Origin: Ramlibacter aurantiacus
Lineage (GTDB): Bacteria > Pseudomonadota > Gammaproteobacteria > Burkholderiales > Burkholderiaceae_C
Length of the DNA stretch: 64,000 nucleotides
NCBI RefSeq assembly: GCF_016722895.1
Contig: NZ_JAEQNA010000002.1
Coordinates: 1 to 64,000, forward strand
Direction of reading: 5' to 3'
The notes beneath the pieces were generated by a model. The model saw nothing but the letters and a program-made list of their open reading frames with translations, ran no database searches and was not told where the DNA came from. This document shows, one piece after another, positions 19,579 through 28,609 of the stretch (positions are counted from its first letter, which is position 1; every line of letters begins with the position of its first letter). The position numbers and the translations under genes are program-made.

Positions 19579-20688
19579 ATGCATGAACTTGGACTGAGGA
19601 AACAGGGCCCTTGGCGGCGGTGGAGCGGACGGGCGGTGTTGGGCCTGCTCGCGGTGGCAGGCCTGGCTTCGCTCGTGACGCTGGCCGAAACCAATGTCTG
19701 GTGGGTTCGCTACCTGGACTTTGTCCGCTTGCAACTGGTCATCGCCATGCTGCTGATGCTGGCCGCACTGGCGGCGCTCAGGCCGCGCCTGGGCGCGCTG
19801 GGGATGGCCGCGCTGCTCCTGGGACTGGGGGGACTGGCCTATCACTTGTACCGCGTGCATCCCTACCTTCCCGTGTTCGCGCGGCAGGTGCCTGCGACCG
19901 ACGCCTGCGAGCCGCCGGCGCGGCTGCGCATCATGGTCGCGAACGTCCAGCGGGACAACCAGCTGGCGCAGGCGTTCATCCAACTCGTCGCGCGGGTGCG
20001 GCCGGACGTCCTCGTGGTGATGGAGACTGACCCCTGGTGGGACGAGCATCTGGTGGCCTTGCGCAGCGACTTCTCGCAGGTCGTACAGGCGATCCCCGGC
20101 CGGGACTCCTTCTACGGCATGCACGTGTTCTCCCGATACGAACTCGTGTCTCCCGAATTCAAATACCTGTTCGGCGCCGACACGCCCATGCTCAGCTCCG
20201 GGTTGCGCCTGCCGGACGGACGTCTCGTTCGGCTTCATGCCCTGCATCCGCGGCCGCCGCAGGCTTGGTCGCAGCCGACCACCGCGCGCGATGGTCAGTT
20301 GATGCATGTGGCGCTGCAGGCGCGCGGGGAGAACGACCCTGTGATCGTGGCTGGCGACTTCAATGCCGTGCCGTGGGAGCGGGTGGTACGCCGCGCCATG
20401 CGCGTGGGCGAACTCCTGGATCCGCGCCTGGGCCGCGGAGTCTTGCCGACCTACAAGGTCGGCAGCCTGCTGCAGTCATGGCCGCTGGACCAGATCCTGT
20501 TCAGCCGTCGATTCGCCTTGCTGGATTGGGGGCGCCTGCCCGCGTTCGGCTCCGACCACTATGCGGTGTCCGCGCAGTTGTGCCTGCTGCCGCAAAGTGC
20601 GGCGCATCCTGAAGCGCCGGCGCTTCATGCGGGCGACCTGGACGAAGCCAAGACCGCCATCGAGGCTGCCGCCGCGCTCGACGAGTGA
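19579..20688 (+). CDS. membrane-anchored endonuclease/exonuclease/phosphatase-family protein
   Basis: A 369-residue protein with three N-terminal transmembrane helices (about 20-40, 48-66, 72-92) and a C-terminal EEP domain from about 117. Catalytic motifs of the DNase I-like fold are visible: VANVQRDN, VVMETDPWW, VVAGDFNAVPW-type VAGDFNAVPW and FGSDHYAV. The EEP domain should face the periplasm, as in the YafD-like group. The start ATG 19579 has a strong AAGGAGG (19568-19574). The substrate cannot be inferred. It stands next to the serine-hydrolase remnant. Confidence 0.82.
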   Translation: MHELGLRKQGPWRRWSGRAVLGLLAVAGLASLVTLAETNVWWVRYLDFVRLQLVIAMLLMLAALAALRPRLGALGMAALLLGLGGLAYHLYRVHPYLPVFARQVPATDACEPPARLRIMVANVQRDNQLAQAFIQLVARVRPDVLVVMETDPWWDEHLVALRSDFSQVVQAIPGRDSFYGMHVFSRYELVSPEFKYLFGADTPMLSSGLRLPDGRLVRLHALHPRPPQAWSQPTTARDGQLMHVALQARGENDPVIVAGDFNAVPWERVVRRAMRVGELLDPRLGRGVLPTYKVGSLLQSWPLDQILFSRRFALLDWGRLPAFGSDHYAVSAQLCLLPQSAAHPEAPALHAGDLDEAKTAIEAAAALDE

Positions 20689-20694
20689 CAGCGG

Positions 20695-21990
20695 TTAGCG
20701 GTTCTGCGCCGGCACCACCCGCCAGACGGTGTTCGACAGGTCGTCCGCCACGATGAGCGCACCGCGCGGGTCCACCGTCACGCCCACGGGCCGGCCGCGG
20801 GTCTTGCCATCCGGTCCCTGGAAGCCGGTCACGAAGTCGACCGGCGCCCCGGCGGGACGACCGTTGCGGAAAGGAACGAAGACCACCTTGTAGCCGACCG
20901 GTTGCGATCGATTCCAGCTCCCGTGCTCGCCGACGAAGACCCCGTCGTTGAAAGATGAGCCCATCGCCGCGTTGGAGAACGCGACGCCGAGGGCCGCCAC
21001 GTGGGCGCCGAGGGCGTAGTCGGGCGTGATGGCCGATGCGACCTTCTGCGGATCCTGCGGGCGCACCCGGTCATCGACGTTCTTGCCCCAGTAGCTGTAG
21101 GGCCAGCCGTAGAAGCCGCCCTCACGCACGGCCGTGAGGTAGTCCGGCACGAGATTGGCGCCGAGCTCGTCGCGCTCGTTCACCACCGCCCACAGCTGGC
21201 CGCTACCAGGCTGGATCGTCAGGGCCGTGGGGTTGCGCAGGCCCGTGGCATAGGGCTTGTGCGAGCCGGTGCGGGCGTCCACCTGCCAGATCATCGCCCG
21301 GTCGACCTCCGCAATCATCCCCCGCTCGGTGATGTTGCTGTTCGAGCCGATGCCCACGTAGAGGAAGCGGCCGTCCGCGCTTGCCGTGAGTGCCTTGGTC
21401 CAGTGATGGTTGATCTCCGAGGGCAGGTCCGTGACCTTCTCAGGCGGCGCGCTGGCCTTGGTCTGGCCCGGTTGGTAGTCGAATCGCACCAGTGCGTCCT
21501 GATTGGCGACGAACAGGCTGCGGTCGATCAGCGCCAGCCCGTAGGGCGCGTTGAGGTCGCTGGCGAAGACCGTGCGCGTTTCATAGGTGCCGTCTCCGTC
21601 GGCGTCGCGCAGCAGGGTCAGGCGGTCCCCGCTCTTGACCGAGGAGGTTCCCTTGGACTTGATGTAGCCCGCAATCACGTCCTTGGGCAGCAGCTTGGGC
21701 GCATTGCCGCCCTTGCCTTCGGCCACGAGGATGTCGCCGTTGGGCAGCAGCAGCGTCTGGCGCGGGATCTGAAGGTCGGTGGCGATGGCGGTGATGGTGT
21801 AGCCCTGCGGCACCGTCGGCCGCTGGTCGCCCCATCCCACGGGCTCGGCGATGTCCATCGCGGGCAGCAGCCCCCGTTGCGGTGCCGGCAACTCGACCTG
21901 GGTGCCGTACTGCGGCGCCGACGGATCGTCGCCGCAGGCGGCCAGCAGCAGGCCGGCGGTGGCAAGGGCGAGCAGGTGAGGGCGCTTCAT
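20695..21990 (-). CDS. PQQ-dependent sugar (sorbosone-type) dehydrogenase, lipoprotein
   Basis: A 431-residue exported protein. The signal peptide ends in the lipobox LLAAC with Cys19, so it is probably an outer-membrane-linked lipoprotein. The body is the six-bladed propeller of the glucose/sorbosone dehydrogenase family (PYGLALIDRSLFVANQDALV, GVFVGEHGSWNRS, GRPVGVTVDPRG). Many family members bind PQQ and oxidise sugars, but substrate and cofactor are not proven by sequence. The start ATG 21990 overlaps the upstream membrane gene stop by 4 bases (ATGA), implying co-translation. Confidence 0.85.
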   Translation of the reverse strand: MKRPHLLALATAGLLLAACGDDPSAPQYGTQVELPAPQRGLLPAMDIAEPVGWGDQRPTVPQGYTITAIATDLQIPRQTLLLPNGDILVAEGKGGNAPKLLPKDVIAGYIKSKGTSSVKSGDRLTLLRDADGDGTYETRTVFASDLNAPYGLALIDRSLFVANQDALVRFDYQPGQTKASAPPEKVTDLPSEINHHWTKALTASADGRFLYVGIGSNSNITERGMIAEVDRAMIWQVDARTGSHKPYATGLRNPTALTIQPGSGQLWAVVNERDELGANLVPDYLTAVREGGFYGWPYSYWGKNVDDRVRPQDPQKVASAITPDYALGAHVAALGVAFSNAAMGSSFNDGVFVGEHGSWNRSQPVGYKVVFVPFRNGRPAGAPVDFVTGFQGPDGKTRGRPVGVTVDPRGALIVADDLSNTVWRVVPAQNR

Positions 21991-22415
21991 CGTGGCACTC
22001 CGGGGTGGCGGTGCGAGAACCCGAGCCAGGTGGCGGCGGCGGCGAGGACGGTGGTGATCACGGACAGCCACAGGCCCATCGGCATGGCTCCCCAGGCGTC
22101 GCGCGCGTGCACCAGCGCGTTGATGAAGCCCAGGATCCACGTGATGACCAGCACGACGGCATAGGCGCCGATGCCCGCCGCGCGCCGATGGACGCGGATG
22201 AGGTCTGCCAGGGTGAACAGCAGGGCCAGGCCAGTGAGCAGCAGCGCACCCGGGATCAGCCAGGAGCCGAAGTTCGTCCACTGGACATGGTAGGTCGCGG
22301 CATACGCCAGGTCACTCAAGGTCGCGCCGAGGAAAAGCACCATGCCGCCCGCCACCAGGACGGCATGGAACGGGTGGATGGCCTGGGAGTACCGGGCGGC
22401 GAGAGTGTGGGCCAC
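21987..22415 (-). CDS. DUF2231-like four-helix membrane protein
   Basis: A 142-residue inner-membrane protein with four hydrophobic helices, beginning near HPFHAVLVAGGMVLF. This HPxHxxLV opening followed by helices is the DUF2231 pattern. I use the GTG at 22415 (VAHTLAARYSQ). The frame is open much farther upstream, but that part is low-complexity sequence lying over the ZIP gene. A GGAG lies about 10 bases before the GTG. It overlaps the sugar dehydrogenase by 4 bases, so it may anchor or serve that enzyme. Confidence 0.65.
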   Translation of the reverse strand: MAHTLAARYSQAIHPFHAVLVAGGMVLFLGATLSDLAYAATYHVQWTNFGSWLIPGALLLTGLALLFTLADLIRVHRRAAGIGAYAVVLVITWILGFINALVHARDAWGAMPMGLWLSVITTVLAAAATWLGFSHRHPGVPR

Positions 22416-22522
22416 TTGGACGCGCTCCAGTTCACGGTTTGTCGATGCCCTCACCCTACCGAAAAGTGCGTGCGCCGTGGGGCTGGCCGCGCTTCTGGTT
22501 GCAAGGCTTTCATCGCCCGCGC

Positions 22523-23263
22523 TCAAGTGCCGACGTACAGGGACAGCAGGGCGAAGAACACGAAGCCGGCGGCGAACGCCGCCGTGGTGTAGCGGCGGCG
22601 GGTCTGCGGCTCGTCCGCCTCGGGCACCAGGTCTTCGATCGTGGCCAGGAGCAGCATGCCCGCCACGAACGCCAAGGCCATGTTCTGCACGCTCGCCGCC
22701 TGGCCTCGCAGCAGCCAATAGCCGATCGCCGCACCCACGATCACCGGCACGAGCAGCGACGCCGCCGCTCCCAGGCGGACCGCGCGCGACACCTGCTTGT
22801 CGCGCAGGTTGGCCACCGTCACGAAGCCGCCGGGCAGGTTGCCCACCACCTGGCTCAGCGCCAGCGTCAGACCGACACCGCCGGAAACCGCCGAGCCGAT
22901 GCCCACCATGAGCCCGTCGCCGGCCATGTCGATCGCGATCGCCAGGTACACCTTCCAGCCGCCGGTGCCACCCAGCTCGAGACGGCGCACGGCCCCGTGC
23001 GTCAGCTTCACCATGGCCACCGACGCAGCGGCTCCCAGCAGGAATCCGAGCACCAGTTGCCAGGGGGCGATGTCCTCCAGGATGCGCGGCATCAGCTCCA
23101 CGCTCACCACGGCGACGGCCACTCCCGCCGCCGCGTGCAGCAGTGCGCCGAGTGCGTGGCGCGGCAGCCGGGTCCACTCGGCGGCGAGCGCGCCTGCCAG
23201 CGCGCCGCCGGCCGGAAGCAACACGAGCCAGGCCAGCTGCAGGTAGTCGTTCGCGTCGCCCAT
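22523..23263 (-). CDS. ZIP-family metal transporter
   Basis: A 246-residue inner-membrane protein with about eight helices. LLHAAAGVAVAVVSVELMPR matches ZIP helix IV, whose His and Glu bind metal, and AIDMAGDGLMVGIG matches helix V. ZIP proteins carry Zn, Fe or other divalent ions into the cytoplasm. Here the second His of the helix IV/V metal site is replaced by Asp/Gly residues, so specificity is uncertain. The ATG is 13 bases after the stop of the next upstream gene, so the two are likely one transcript. Confidence 0.75.
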   Translation of the reverse strand: MGDANDYLQLAWLVLLPAGGALAGALAAEWTRLPRHALGALLHAAAGVAVAVVSVELMPRILEDIAPWQLVLGFLLGAAASVAMVKLTHGAVRRLELGGTGGWKVYLAIAIDMAGDGLMVGIGSAVSGGVGLTLALSQVVGNLPGGFVTVANLRDKQVSRAVRLGAAASLLVPVIVGAAIGYWLLRGQAASVQNMALAFVAGMLLLATIEDLVPEADEPQTRRRYTTAAFAAGFVFFALLSLYVGT

Positions 23264-23275
23264 GATGGAAGGGGG

Positions 23276-23845
23276 TCAGGCGCGCAGGAACGGCCTCGGT
23301 CCTGCCTGCCCGGCCCGCAGCGCGTGCCGGGCGAATGCGCCGCCCAGGGCCGCGCCCACCGTGTCCGCGATGATGTCGGTCAGCGTGTCCACGAACTCGA
23401 GGTCTCCCATCAGTCCCTCCAGTACTTCCCATCCGATGCCCAGGGCGAGGCCCATGCCGACGCACCACGCCACGAGCCAGTCCTGCTTCGCCTCGCTGTC
23501 GCGCGCGTGCAGGTAGCCGATCGCCGCCAATCCGGCGAAGCCGCCGTAGGTGTGGACGAGTTCATCGAACCAGGCATGGGTCTCGAACCAGTCGAACGTG
23601 CCGCCCGCGCCGTTCAGCAGCGCCACCAGCACGAGCAGGAAGCGCAGGAAACTCGGCAACCGGCTCAGCAGCCCCACGATGCCCCAGCTTGCCGCGAGGA
23701 AGACCGCCAGGCTCACGGTCATGGCCCACTGCTGTCGCGCCAGCGTGAGCACCAGCAGGGACGCGATGGCTCCCACGCCGGCCCAGCCGAGCACCTGCCA
23801 AGCCTGCCCGTGCAGCCCCAACCCTCGAGCCTGTGTGCTTCCCAT
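23276..23845 (-). CDS. multi-pass membrane protein, YjdF/DUF2238-like
   Basis: A 189-residue protein with about five hydrophobic helices. The pattern WFDELVHTYGGFAGL and later GWEVLEGLMGD (acidic plus His residues inside helices) resembles the DUF2238/YjdF family of unknown function. It leads a leftward group with the ZIP transporter. No promoter stands out in the 145 bases shared with the divergent DUF502 gene. Confidence 0.6.
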   Translation of the reverse strand: MGSTQARGLGLHGQAWQVLGWAGVGAIASLLVLTLARQQWAMTVSLAVFLAASWGIVGLLSRLPSFLRFLLVLVALLNGAGGTFDWFETHAWFDELVHTYGGFAGLAAIGYLHARDSEAKQDWLVAWCVGMGLALGIGWEVLEGLMGDLEFVDTLTDIIADTVGAALGGAFARHALRAGQAGPRPFLRA

Positions 23846-23978
23846 GCTGGAGCGACCTTAGGGCCATTCGACCTGGACCCCATGCAAGGCGGCGCGCGAT
23901 TCGGCTGTAGTACGCCGCCCCATGCCGCCCCACGGCAGCTGCGCTCGCCTGCACCCCGGTGCGCCTGGCCGCGCGTGC

Positions 23979-23984
23979 TAAATT
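23979..23984 (+). promoter_or_regulatory. -10 element placing transcription start at the DUF502 ATG
   Basis: TAAATT ends 6 bases before the ATG at 23991. Transcription would begin at or next to the start codon, giving a leaderless message. No Shine-Dalgarno is present in the gap. Confidence 0.45.
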
Positions 23985-23990
23985 GGCCTG

Positions 23991-24632
23991 ATGAAGCGGT
24001 TGTACAGGTACTTCTTCCGCGGCTTGCTCGCCGTGCTGCCGCTCGCGTTGACGGTCTACGTGCTGCTCCTTTTCCTGGGGTGGGTCGAGTCGATCGCGCT
24101 CGGCCTGCTGCGGCCGCTCATCGGCAGCTTCTACGTGCCGGGCATGGGGCTGCTGTTCGGGGTGGCGATCATCGTGGGCATCGGGGCCGTGTTGTCCAAG
24201 TCGCAGGTGCGCGAGGCCCTGGCGTTGATCGAGCTGCCCTTCACGCGCTTGCCGGTCGTCAAGAGCATCTACTCGGCCCTGAAGAGCTTCTCCGACTACT
24301 TCGCACCCCGGGCCAAGTCCGATACCCAGCAGGTGGTGGTGGTGCTGCGCATGCCGGGCCATGAACTCGAAGTGGTGGGCCTGGTCACCCGCCGCGGCTT
24401 TGCCGACCTGCCTGCTGGTTTCCTGCCCGGGGAGCGCGTGGCGGTCTACCTGCCCATGGGGTACATGATCGGTGGCTACACCGTGTTTGTGCCCAGCAGC
24501 TGGGTCACGCCGATCAACATGACGGTGGAAGAGGCCATGCGTTCGTCACTGATCGCCTGGATGGAAGCCAGGCCCGGCACCGCCGGCCAGCCCAAGGGTG
24601 TGTCGGCGGCAAGCCCGCAATCGGGCTTCTGA
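23991..24632 (+). CDS. DUF502 inner-membrane protein
   Basis: A 213-residue protein with two N-terminal transmembrane helices (about 8-28 and 48-66) and a soluble C-terminal domain. FFRGLLAVLPLALTVYVL and PVVKSIYSALKSF are signatures of the DUF502 family, which is widespread in Betaproteobacteria with no established role. The conserved GYMIGGYTVFVPSSWVTPI motif is intact. It is probably transcribed from a promoter that abuts the start codon. Confidence 0.88.
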   Translation: MKRLYRYFFRGLLAVLPLALTVYVLLLFLGWVESIALGLLRPLIGSFYVPGMGLLFGVAIIVGIGAVLSKSQVREALALIELPFTRLPVVKSIYSALKSFSDYFAPRAKSDTQQVVVVLRMPGHELEVVGLVTRRGFADLPAGFLPGERVAVYLPMGYMIGGYTVFVPSSWVTPINMTVEEAMRSSLIAWMEARPGTAGQPKGVSAASPQSGF

Positions 24633-24749
24633 ATCGATCGATGGCGCCCCGGGCCTGGCCGCTCTCGCCAGGCGCCTTGACACCGCCGTTTTCAGCGCCG
24701 CATCATGCCCCTCCCGCGGCCGCCGCCGCAGCTTCCACAGGGGACCTCC

Positions 24750-25409
24750 ATGCTGTTGCGCATCAATGATGTGGCGCCCAATTTCCGCGCCGAGACCACC
24801 CAGGGCACCATCGATTTCCACGAATGGATCGGCGATGGCTGGGCCATCCTGTTTTCGCATCCCAAGGACTTCACTCCCGTGTGCACCACGGAGCTGGGCT
24901 ACATGGCCCGGATCGAACCCGAATTCACGCGGCGCCAGGCCAAGCTCATCGGATTGAGCGTGGACCCGGTGGACAGCCACCAGCGCTGGCTCTCGGACAT
25001 CGAGGAGACTCAGGGGGCCAAGGTCAACTACCCCATCATCGCGGACCGCGACCTCAATGTCTCCAAGCTCTACAACATGCTGCCGGCCGAGGAGCCCGGC
25101 ACGTCCGATGGCCGCACGGCGGCGACCAACCAGACGGTGCGCTCGGTGTTCGTGATCGGCCCCGACAAGCGCATCAAGATGATGCTGGTCTACCCGATGA
25201 CCACCGGCCGCAACTTCGACGAGATCCTGCGCGCGCTCGACTCGATCCAGATGACGGCGCGCCACAAGGTGGCCACGCCGGCGAACTGGAAGCAGGGCGA
25301 GGACGTGATCATTGCCGGCTCGGTGAGCGACGAAGAGGCCAAGACGCTGTTCCCGGACGGCTGGAAGGCCGTCAAGCCCTACCTGCGCGTGGTCAAGCAG
25401 CCGGGCTGA
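24750..25409 (+). CDS. 1-Cys peroxiredoxin (Prx6 type)
   Basis: A 219-residue thiol peroxidase. The peroxidatic Cys45 sits in FTPVCTTELG, and the long C-terminal dimerisation arm typical of the Prx6 class is present. No resolving cysteine is evident, so an external reductant is needed. The start ATG 24750 (MLLRINDVAPNF) matches the family N-terminus; the open frame extends upstream without homology. The metallo-hydrolase/rhodanese gene follows 23 bases later, suggesting a shared peroxide and sulfur stress role. Confidence 0.9.
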   Translation: MLLRINDVAPNFRAETTQGTIDFHEWIGDGWAILFSHPKDFTPVCTTELGYMARIEPEFTRRQAKLIGLSVDPVDSHQRWLSDIEETQGAKVNYPIIADRDLNVSKLYNMLPAEEPGTSDGRTAATNQTVRSVFVIGPDKRIKMMLVYPMTTGRNFDEILRALDSIQMTARHKVATPANWKQGEDVIIAGSVSDEEAKTLFPDGWKAVKPYLRVVKQPG

Positions 25410-25432
25410 CGCCGCGCACGCCGAGCGTCGCC

Positions 25433-26479
25433 ATGATCTTCGAGCAGATCGCCACCGGCGGATGCCGCTCGTACCTGGTCGGCTGCGAGGAGACCTGCGC
25501 CGCCGCGGTGATCGACCCCGAGGTGAGCCAGGTCGACCGCTACCTGGCGCTGGCGGCGCGCGATGGCCTGCGCATCCGGTACGTGATCGATACCCACACC
25601 CACGCCGACCACTTCTCGGCCAGCAGGCCGCTGGCACGCCAGGCCGGGGCCACCGTGGTGATGCACCGCGAGACCACCGCGCCCACCGTGGAGATGCGGG
25701 TCGACGACGGCGACATGGTGGTGCTCGGCAAGCTGCGGCTGCAGGTGCTGCACACACCGGGGCACACCCGCGACTCGATGTGCCTGCAGGTGGAGGACCG
25801 GGTGTTCACCGGCGACGCCCTGCTCATCGGCGGCACCGGCCGTACCGACCTGCCCTCGGGCGATGCCGGCGCGCTCTACGACAGCCTGTTCGGCAAGCTG
25901 CTGCGGCTGGACGGCGCCACCCGCGTGTTTCCCGCGCACGAATACAAGGGGCGCGAGCACACCACCATCGCCCAGGAACTCGCGTCCAACCCGCGCCTGC
26001 AGGTGGCCGACCGCGCCGCGTTCATCTCGCTGATGGGCAGCCTGAACCTGCAGATGCCCACCCACATCACCGAGGCGCTGCGGACCAACCTCAGTGGCGG
26101 CAAGACCGTGGCCCAGATGCTGGCCGAAGCCGCGGCGTCCGTGCCCTTCATGTCCATGGCCCACCTGCGCGAGCGCATCGAGCGGGGCGACACCGAGTTG
26201 GTGGTGCTGGACGTGCGCGAGCGCGACGCCTGGACGGCGGCGCACATTCCCGGCGCCCGGCTGCTGCCGCGGGGGCAGCTGGAGCTGCGGGTGAACGACG
26301 AACTGCCCGACCCGACGCGCCATATCGTGACCTGTTGCGAGTTCGGCCGGATCTCCACGCTGGCCGCGGCCACCCTGCGCGAGATGGGCTTTCAGCGCGC
26401 GGTGGCGCTCGATGGCGGCGTGAAGGCCTGGCGCGACGCGGGTTACCCGCTGGCGAGCGCGTCGCCGCAGCAGCCGTAG
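25433..26479 (+). CDS. metallo-beta-lactamase-fold hydrolase fused to a rhodanese domain
   Basis: A 348-residue fusion. Residues 1 to about 230 are an MBL-fold domain with metal motif THTHADHF (57-64), HTPGH and FPAHEYKG, close to persulfide dioxygenases and glyoxalase II-like enzymes. Residues about 245-345 are a rhodanese (LDVRERDAWTAAHIPGA) with candidate active-site Cys in VTCCEFGRIS. The pairing suggests oxidation of glutathione persulfide and sulfur transfer, by analogy with ETHE1-rhodanese fusions. It lies 23 bases downstream of the peroxiredoxin. Confidence 0.85.
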   Translation: MIFEQIATGGCRSYLVGCEETCAAAVIDPEVSQVDRYLALAARDGLRIRYVIDTHTHADHFSASRPLARQAGATVVMHRETTAPTVEMRVDDGDMVVLGKLRLQVLHTPGHTRDSMCLQVEDRVFTGDALLIGGTGRTDLPSGDAGALYDSLFGKLLRLDGATRVFPAHEYKGREHTTIAQELASNPRLQVADRAAFISLMGSLNLQMPTHITEALRTNLSGGKTVAQMLAEAAASVPFMSMAHLRERIERGDTELVVLDVRERDAWTAAHIPGARLLPRGQLELRVNDELPDPTRHIVTCCEFGRISTLAAATLREMGFQRAVALDGGVKAWRDAGYPLASASPQQP

Positions 26480-26609
26480 GCGCGCCAGCGCCGCCGTCGT
26501 GCGGCGTGGTCCAGCGCCGCCGTCGAATGCGGCGTGGTCCGTCATGCGCGGCCGCGCGGCTCTGCTAGCGTGGGCCGGATCCCCAACCAGGAGGCAAGGG
26601 TCCGGACGC

Positions 26610-27104
26610 ATGGTTTCTTTCTTCAGACGTTTCCTGCTCATGGCCGTCCTGTGGCTGGTGGTCACGGGCGCGGACCGAGGGGCGTGGTGGTTCGGCGCCT
26701 TCGCCGCCGCGGCCGCCGCGGCGCTGTCACTGCGGCTGCTGCCGCCGCGTCCCGGCCATTTGCGAGCGTGGCCGACGCTCGCCTTGTTCGGCATGTTCGC
26801 GCGCGACTCCGTGCTCGGCGGGCTGGACGTGGCCCGGCGCGCGTTCGATCCGAGACTGCCGATGCACCCCGGCTGGTTGCGGCTGCCGCTGCGGATGGCG
26901 CCGGGTCCGCGCCGGATGCTGCTGGGAGACATCCTGAGCCTGATGCCGGGCAGCATGGGCGCCGGCGACCAGGGGCCGGACCTGCTGGTGCACTGCCTGG
27001 ACGTGGGCCAGCCGGTCCGCCAGCAGGTGGAGCGCACCGAGCGGCACCTGCGCGCCGCCTCGGGCGAAGCGGACCCGAGCCGGGAGGACGGCCATGCCGC
27101 CTGA
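26610..27104 (+). CDS. mrpE: Mrp-type antiporter subunit E
   Basis: A 164-residue membrane protein with two N-terminal helices and a cytoplasmic domain, matching MrpE/MnhE (LTLA...DSVLGGLDVARRAF and LGDILSLMPGSMG). It opens an eight-gene Mrp/Mbh-type operon. A CCAGGAGG lies before the ATG. It corresponds to MbhA in archaeal membrane-bound hydrogenases. It overlaps mrpF by 11 bases. Confidence 0.85.
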   Translation: MVSFFRRFLLMAVLWLVVTGADRGAWWFGAFAAAAAAALSLRLLPPRPGHLRAWPTLALFGMFARDSVLGGLDVARRAFDPRLPMHPGWLRLPLRMAPGPRRMLLGDILSLMPGSMGAGDQGPDLLVHCLDVGQPVRQQVERTERHLRAASGEADPSREDGHAA

Positions 27105-27381
27105 AGCCCTGTGGACGGCCGCGGCGGTGCTGCTCTTCACCGTGGCGGCCAGCCTGTGGCGGATCTGGCGCGGGCCCACCGGCGCCGACCGGATGATGGG
27201 CGCTCAACTGAGCGGCACCGCCGGTGTCGGCGTCCTGATGGTGCTGTCGGCGGTGTCGGGCGACGAGGCGGTACTCGACGTCGCCCTGGTCCTGGCGCTG
27301 CTGGCCGCGACGGCCGCCGTGGCCTTCGTCAAGGCGGCCAGCCGCGACGGAGCCGGCGACCCCGAGGAGGAGCAGCCGTGA
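27094..27381 (+). CDS. mrpF: Mrp-type antiporter subunit F
   Basis: A 95-residue protein with three hydrophobic helices and the WRIWRGPTGADRMMG segment typical of MrpF/MnhF (MbhB). Its small size and position directly after MrpE fit the family. It overlaps both neighbours (11 bases with mrpE and 4 with mrpG). Confidence 0.85.
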   Translation: MPPEALWTAAAVLLFTVAASLWRIWRGPTGADRMMGAQLSGTAGVGVLMVLSAVSGDEAVLDVALVLALLAATAAVAFVKAASRDGAGDPEEEQP

Positions 27382-27686
27382 ACGGATGGCTCTCGATCGC
27401 TGCGCTCGTGCTGGTGGGGGTCGGCCTGCTGTTCTTCGTCGCCGGCACGGTGGGACTGCTGCGCTTTCCCGATCCGCACAGCCGGTTGCATGCGCTGACC
27501 AAGGCCGACAACCTGGGGCTGGGGTTCGTCGCGATCGGCCTGGCCTTGCACGCCCCGGGTCCGTGGCAAGCGTTCAAGCTGCTGCTGGTGTGGGCACTGG
27601 CGCTGCTGGCGGCCGCCACCGCGGCGCAGCTGGTGGCGCGCTCGGCGCTGGTCAGTCCGCAGGACGAGGAGGACCCCGCGCCATGA
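27378..27686 (+). CDS. mrpG: Mrp-type antiporter subunit G
   Basis: A 102-residue three-helix protein with FFVAGTVGLLRFPDPHSRLH and KADNLG, the MrpG/MnhG (MbhC) signature. The start is a GTG whose last bases form the mrpF stop (GTGA). The mrpG stop in turn overlaps the next ATG, so translation is chained through the operon. Confidence 0.85.
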   Translation: MNGWLSIAALVLVGVGLLFFVAGTVGLLRFPDPHSRLHALTKADNLGLGFVAIGLALHAPGPWQAFKLLLVWALALLAAATAAQLVARSALVSPQDEEDPAP

Positions 27687-28609
27687 ACGGCCTGGTCTTC
27701 GATGCGCTGCTGGGCGCGCTGCTCGCAAGCATCGCCGCGGGCGCGGTGCTGGCCCGGGGCGTGTTCACCGCCGTCGTGATGTTCCTGGCCTACGGCCTGT
27801 TCATCGCCGTCGCGTGGGTGCGCCTCGGCGCCATCGACGTGGCCCTGGCCGAAGCGGCCCTCGGCGCCGGCCTGACCGGGGTGTTGCTGCTGCGAGCGGC
27901 GGCGCGCTTGCGCCTGACCCCGGGCGGCCCGCGCCCGGTCGGGCCCGGCCGGCAATTGCTGGCGGCGTTGCTCGCGCTGGCCCTGTTCGGGGGACTGGCC
28001 GCGGTGGTGCTGGGCGCGCCGGCCGCCAACGGCCTGCACCTGTCCGTGCAGGAGCAGCTGTCGCGCACGGGCGTGACCAACCCGGTGACCGCGGTGCTCC
28101 TGAATTTCCGCGGCTATGACACGCTGCTCGAGACGGTGGTGCTGCTGGCGGCCCTGGTGGGGGCCTGGTCCGTCTCGAAGGACGCGGCCTGGGGTGGTCG
28201 CGCGGGGGTGCGCGACCACGCCCATCCCACGGGCGTGCTGGCGTCCTTCGCCCGGGTGCTGCCACCCATCGGCCTGGTCGTGGGGCTTCACCTGTTCTGG
28301 GCCGGCTCCAGCGCGCCGGGCGGCGCCTTCCAGGCCGGCACCATCCTGGCCACCGTGTGGCTGCTGGTGTCCATGGCCGGCGTGCTGCCGGCTCCGCACG
28401 TGACCGACCCGCGCCTGCGCGCCGCGGTGGTGCTGGGCCCCGCGCTGTTCCTGGGGGTGGCGGCGGCGGCGATTCCGGGGGGCGGCCTGCTGGTGATCCC
28501 GCCCGCCTGGGCCAAGCCGCTGGTGTGGGGGGTGGAGGCCGGGCTCACGGTGTCGGTGGCGGCCACGCTGGCCTTGCTGGTCATGGGACCGCCGGCAGAG
28601 GCGCCATGA
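27683..28609 (+). CDS. fused MbhD/MbhE-like (MrpA C-terminus) and MrpB subunit
   Basis: A 308-residue membrane protein. Residues 1-75 resemble DUF4040/MbhD (FTAVVMFLAYGLFIAVAWVR and DVALAEAALGAGLTG). Residues about 90-165 resemble MbhE (TGVTNPVTAVLLNFRGYDTL). Residues about 180-308 resemble MrpB/MnhB (GLHLFWAGSSAPGGAFQAG). In canonical Mrp the first two parts form the C-terminus of MrpA and MrpB is separate. Here they are joined and no MrpA is present. It starts with ATG 27683, overlapping mrpG by 4 bases. Confidence 0.8.
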   Translation: MNGLVFDALLGALLASIAAGAVLARGVFTAVVMFLAYGLFIAVAWVRLGAIDVALAEAALGAGLTGVLLLRAAARLRLTPGGPRPVGPGRQLLAALLALALFGGLAAVVLGAPAANGLHLSVQEQLSRTGVTNPVTAVLLNFRGYDTLLETVVLLAALVGAWSVSKDAAWGGRAGVRDHAHPTGVLASFARVLPPIGLVVGLHLFWAGSSAPGGAFQAGTILATVWLLVSMAGVLPAPHVTDPRLRAAVVLGPALFLGVAAAAIPGGGLLVIPPAWAKPLVWGVEAGLTVSVAATLALLVMGPPAEAP

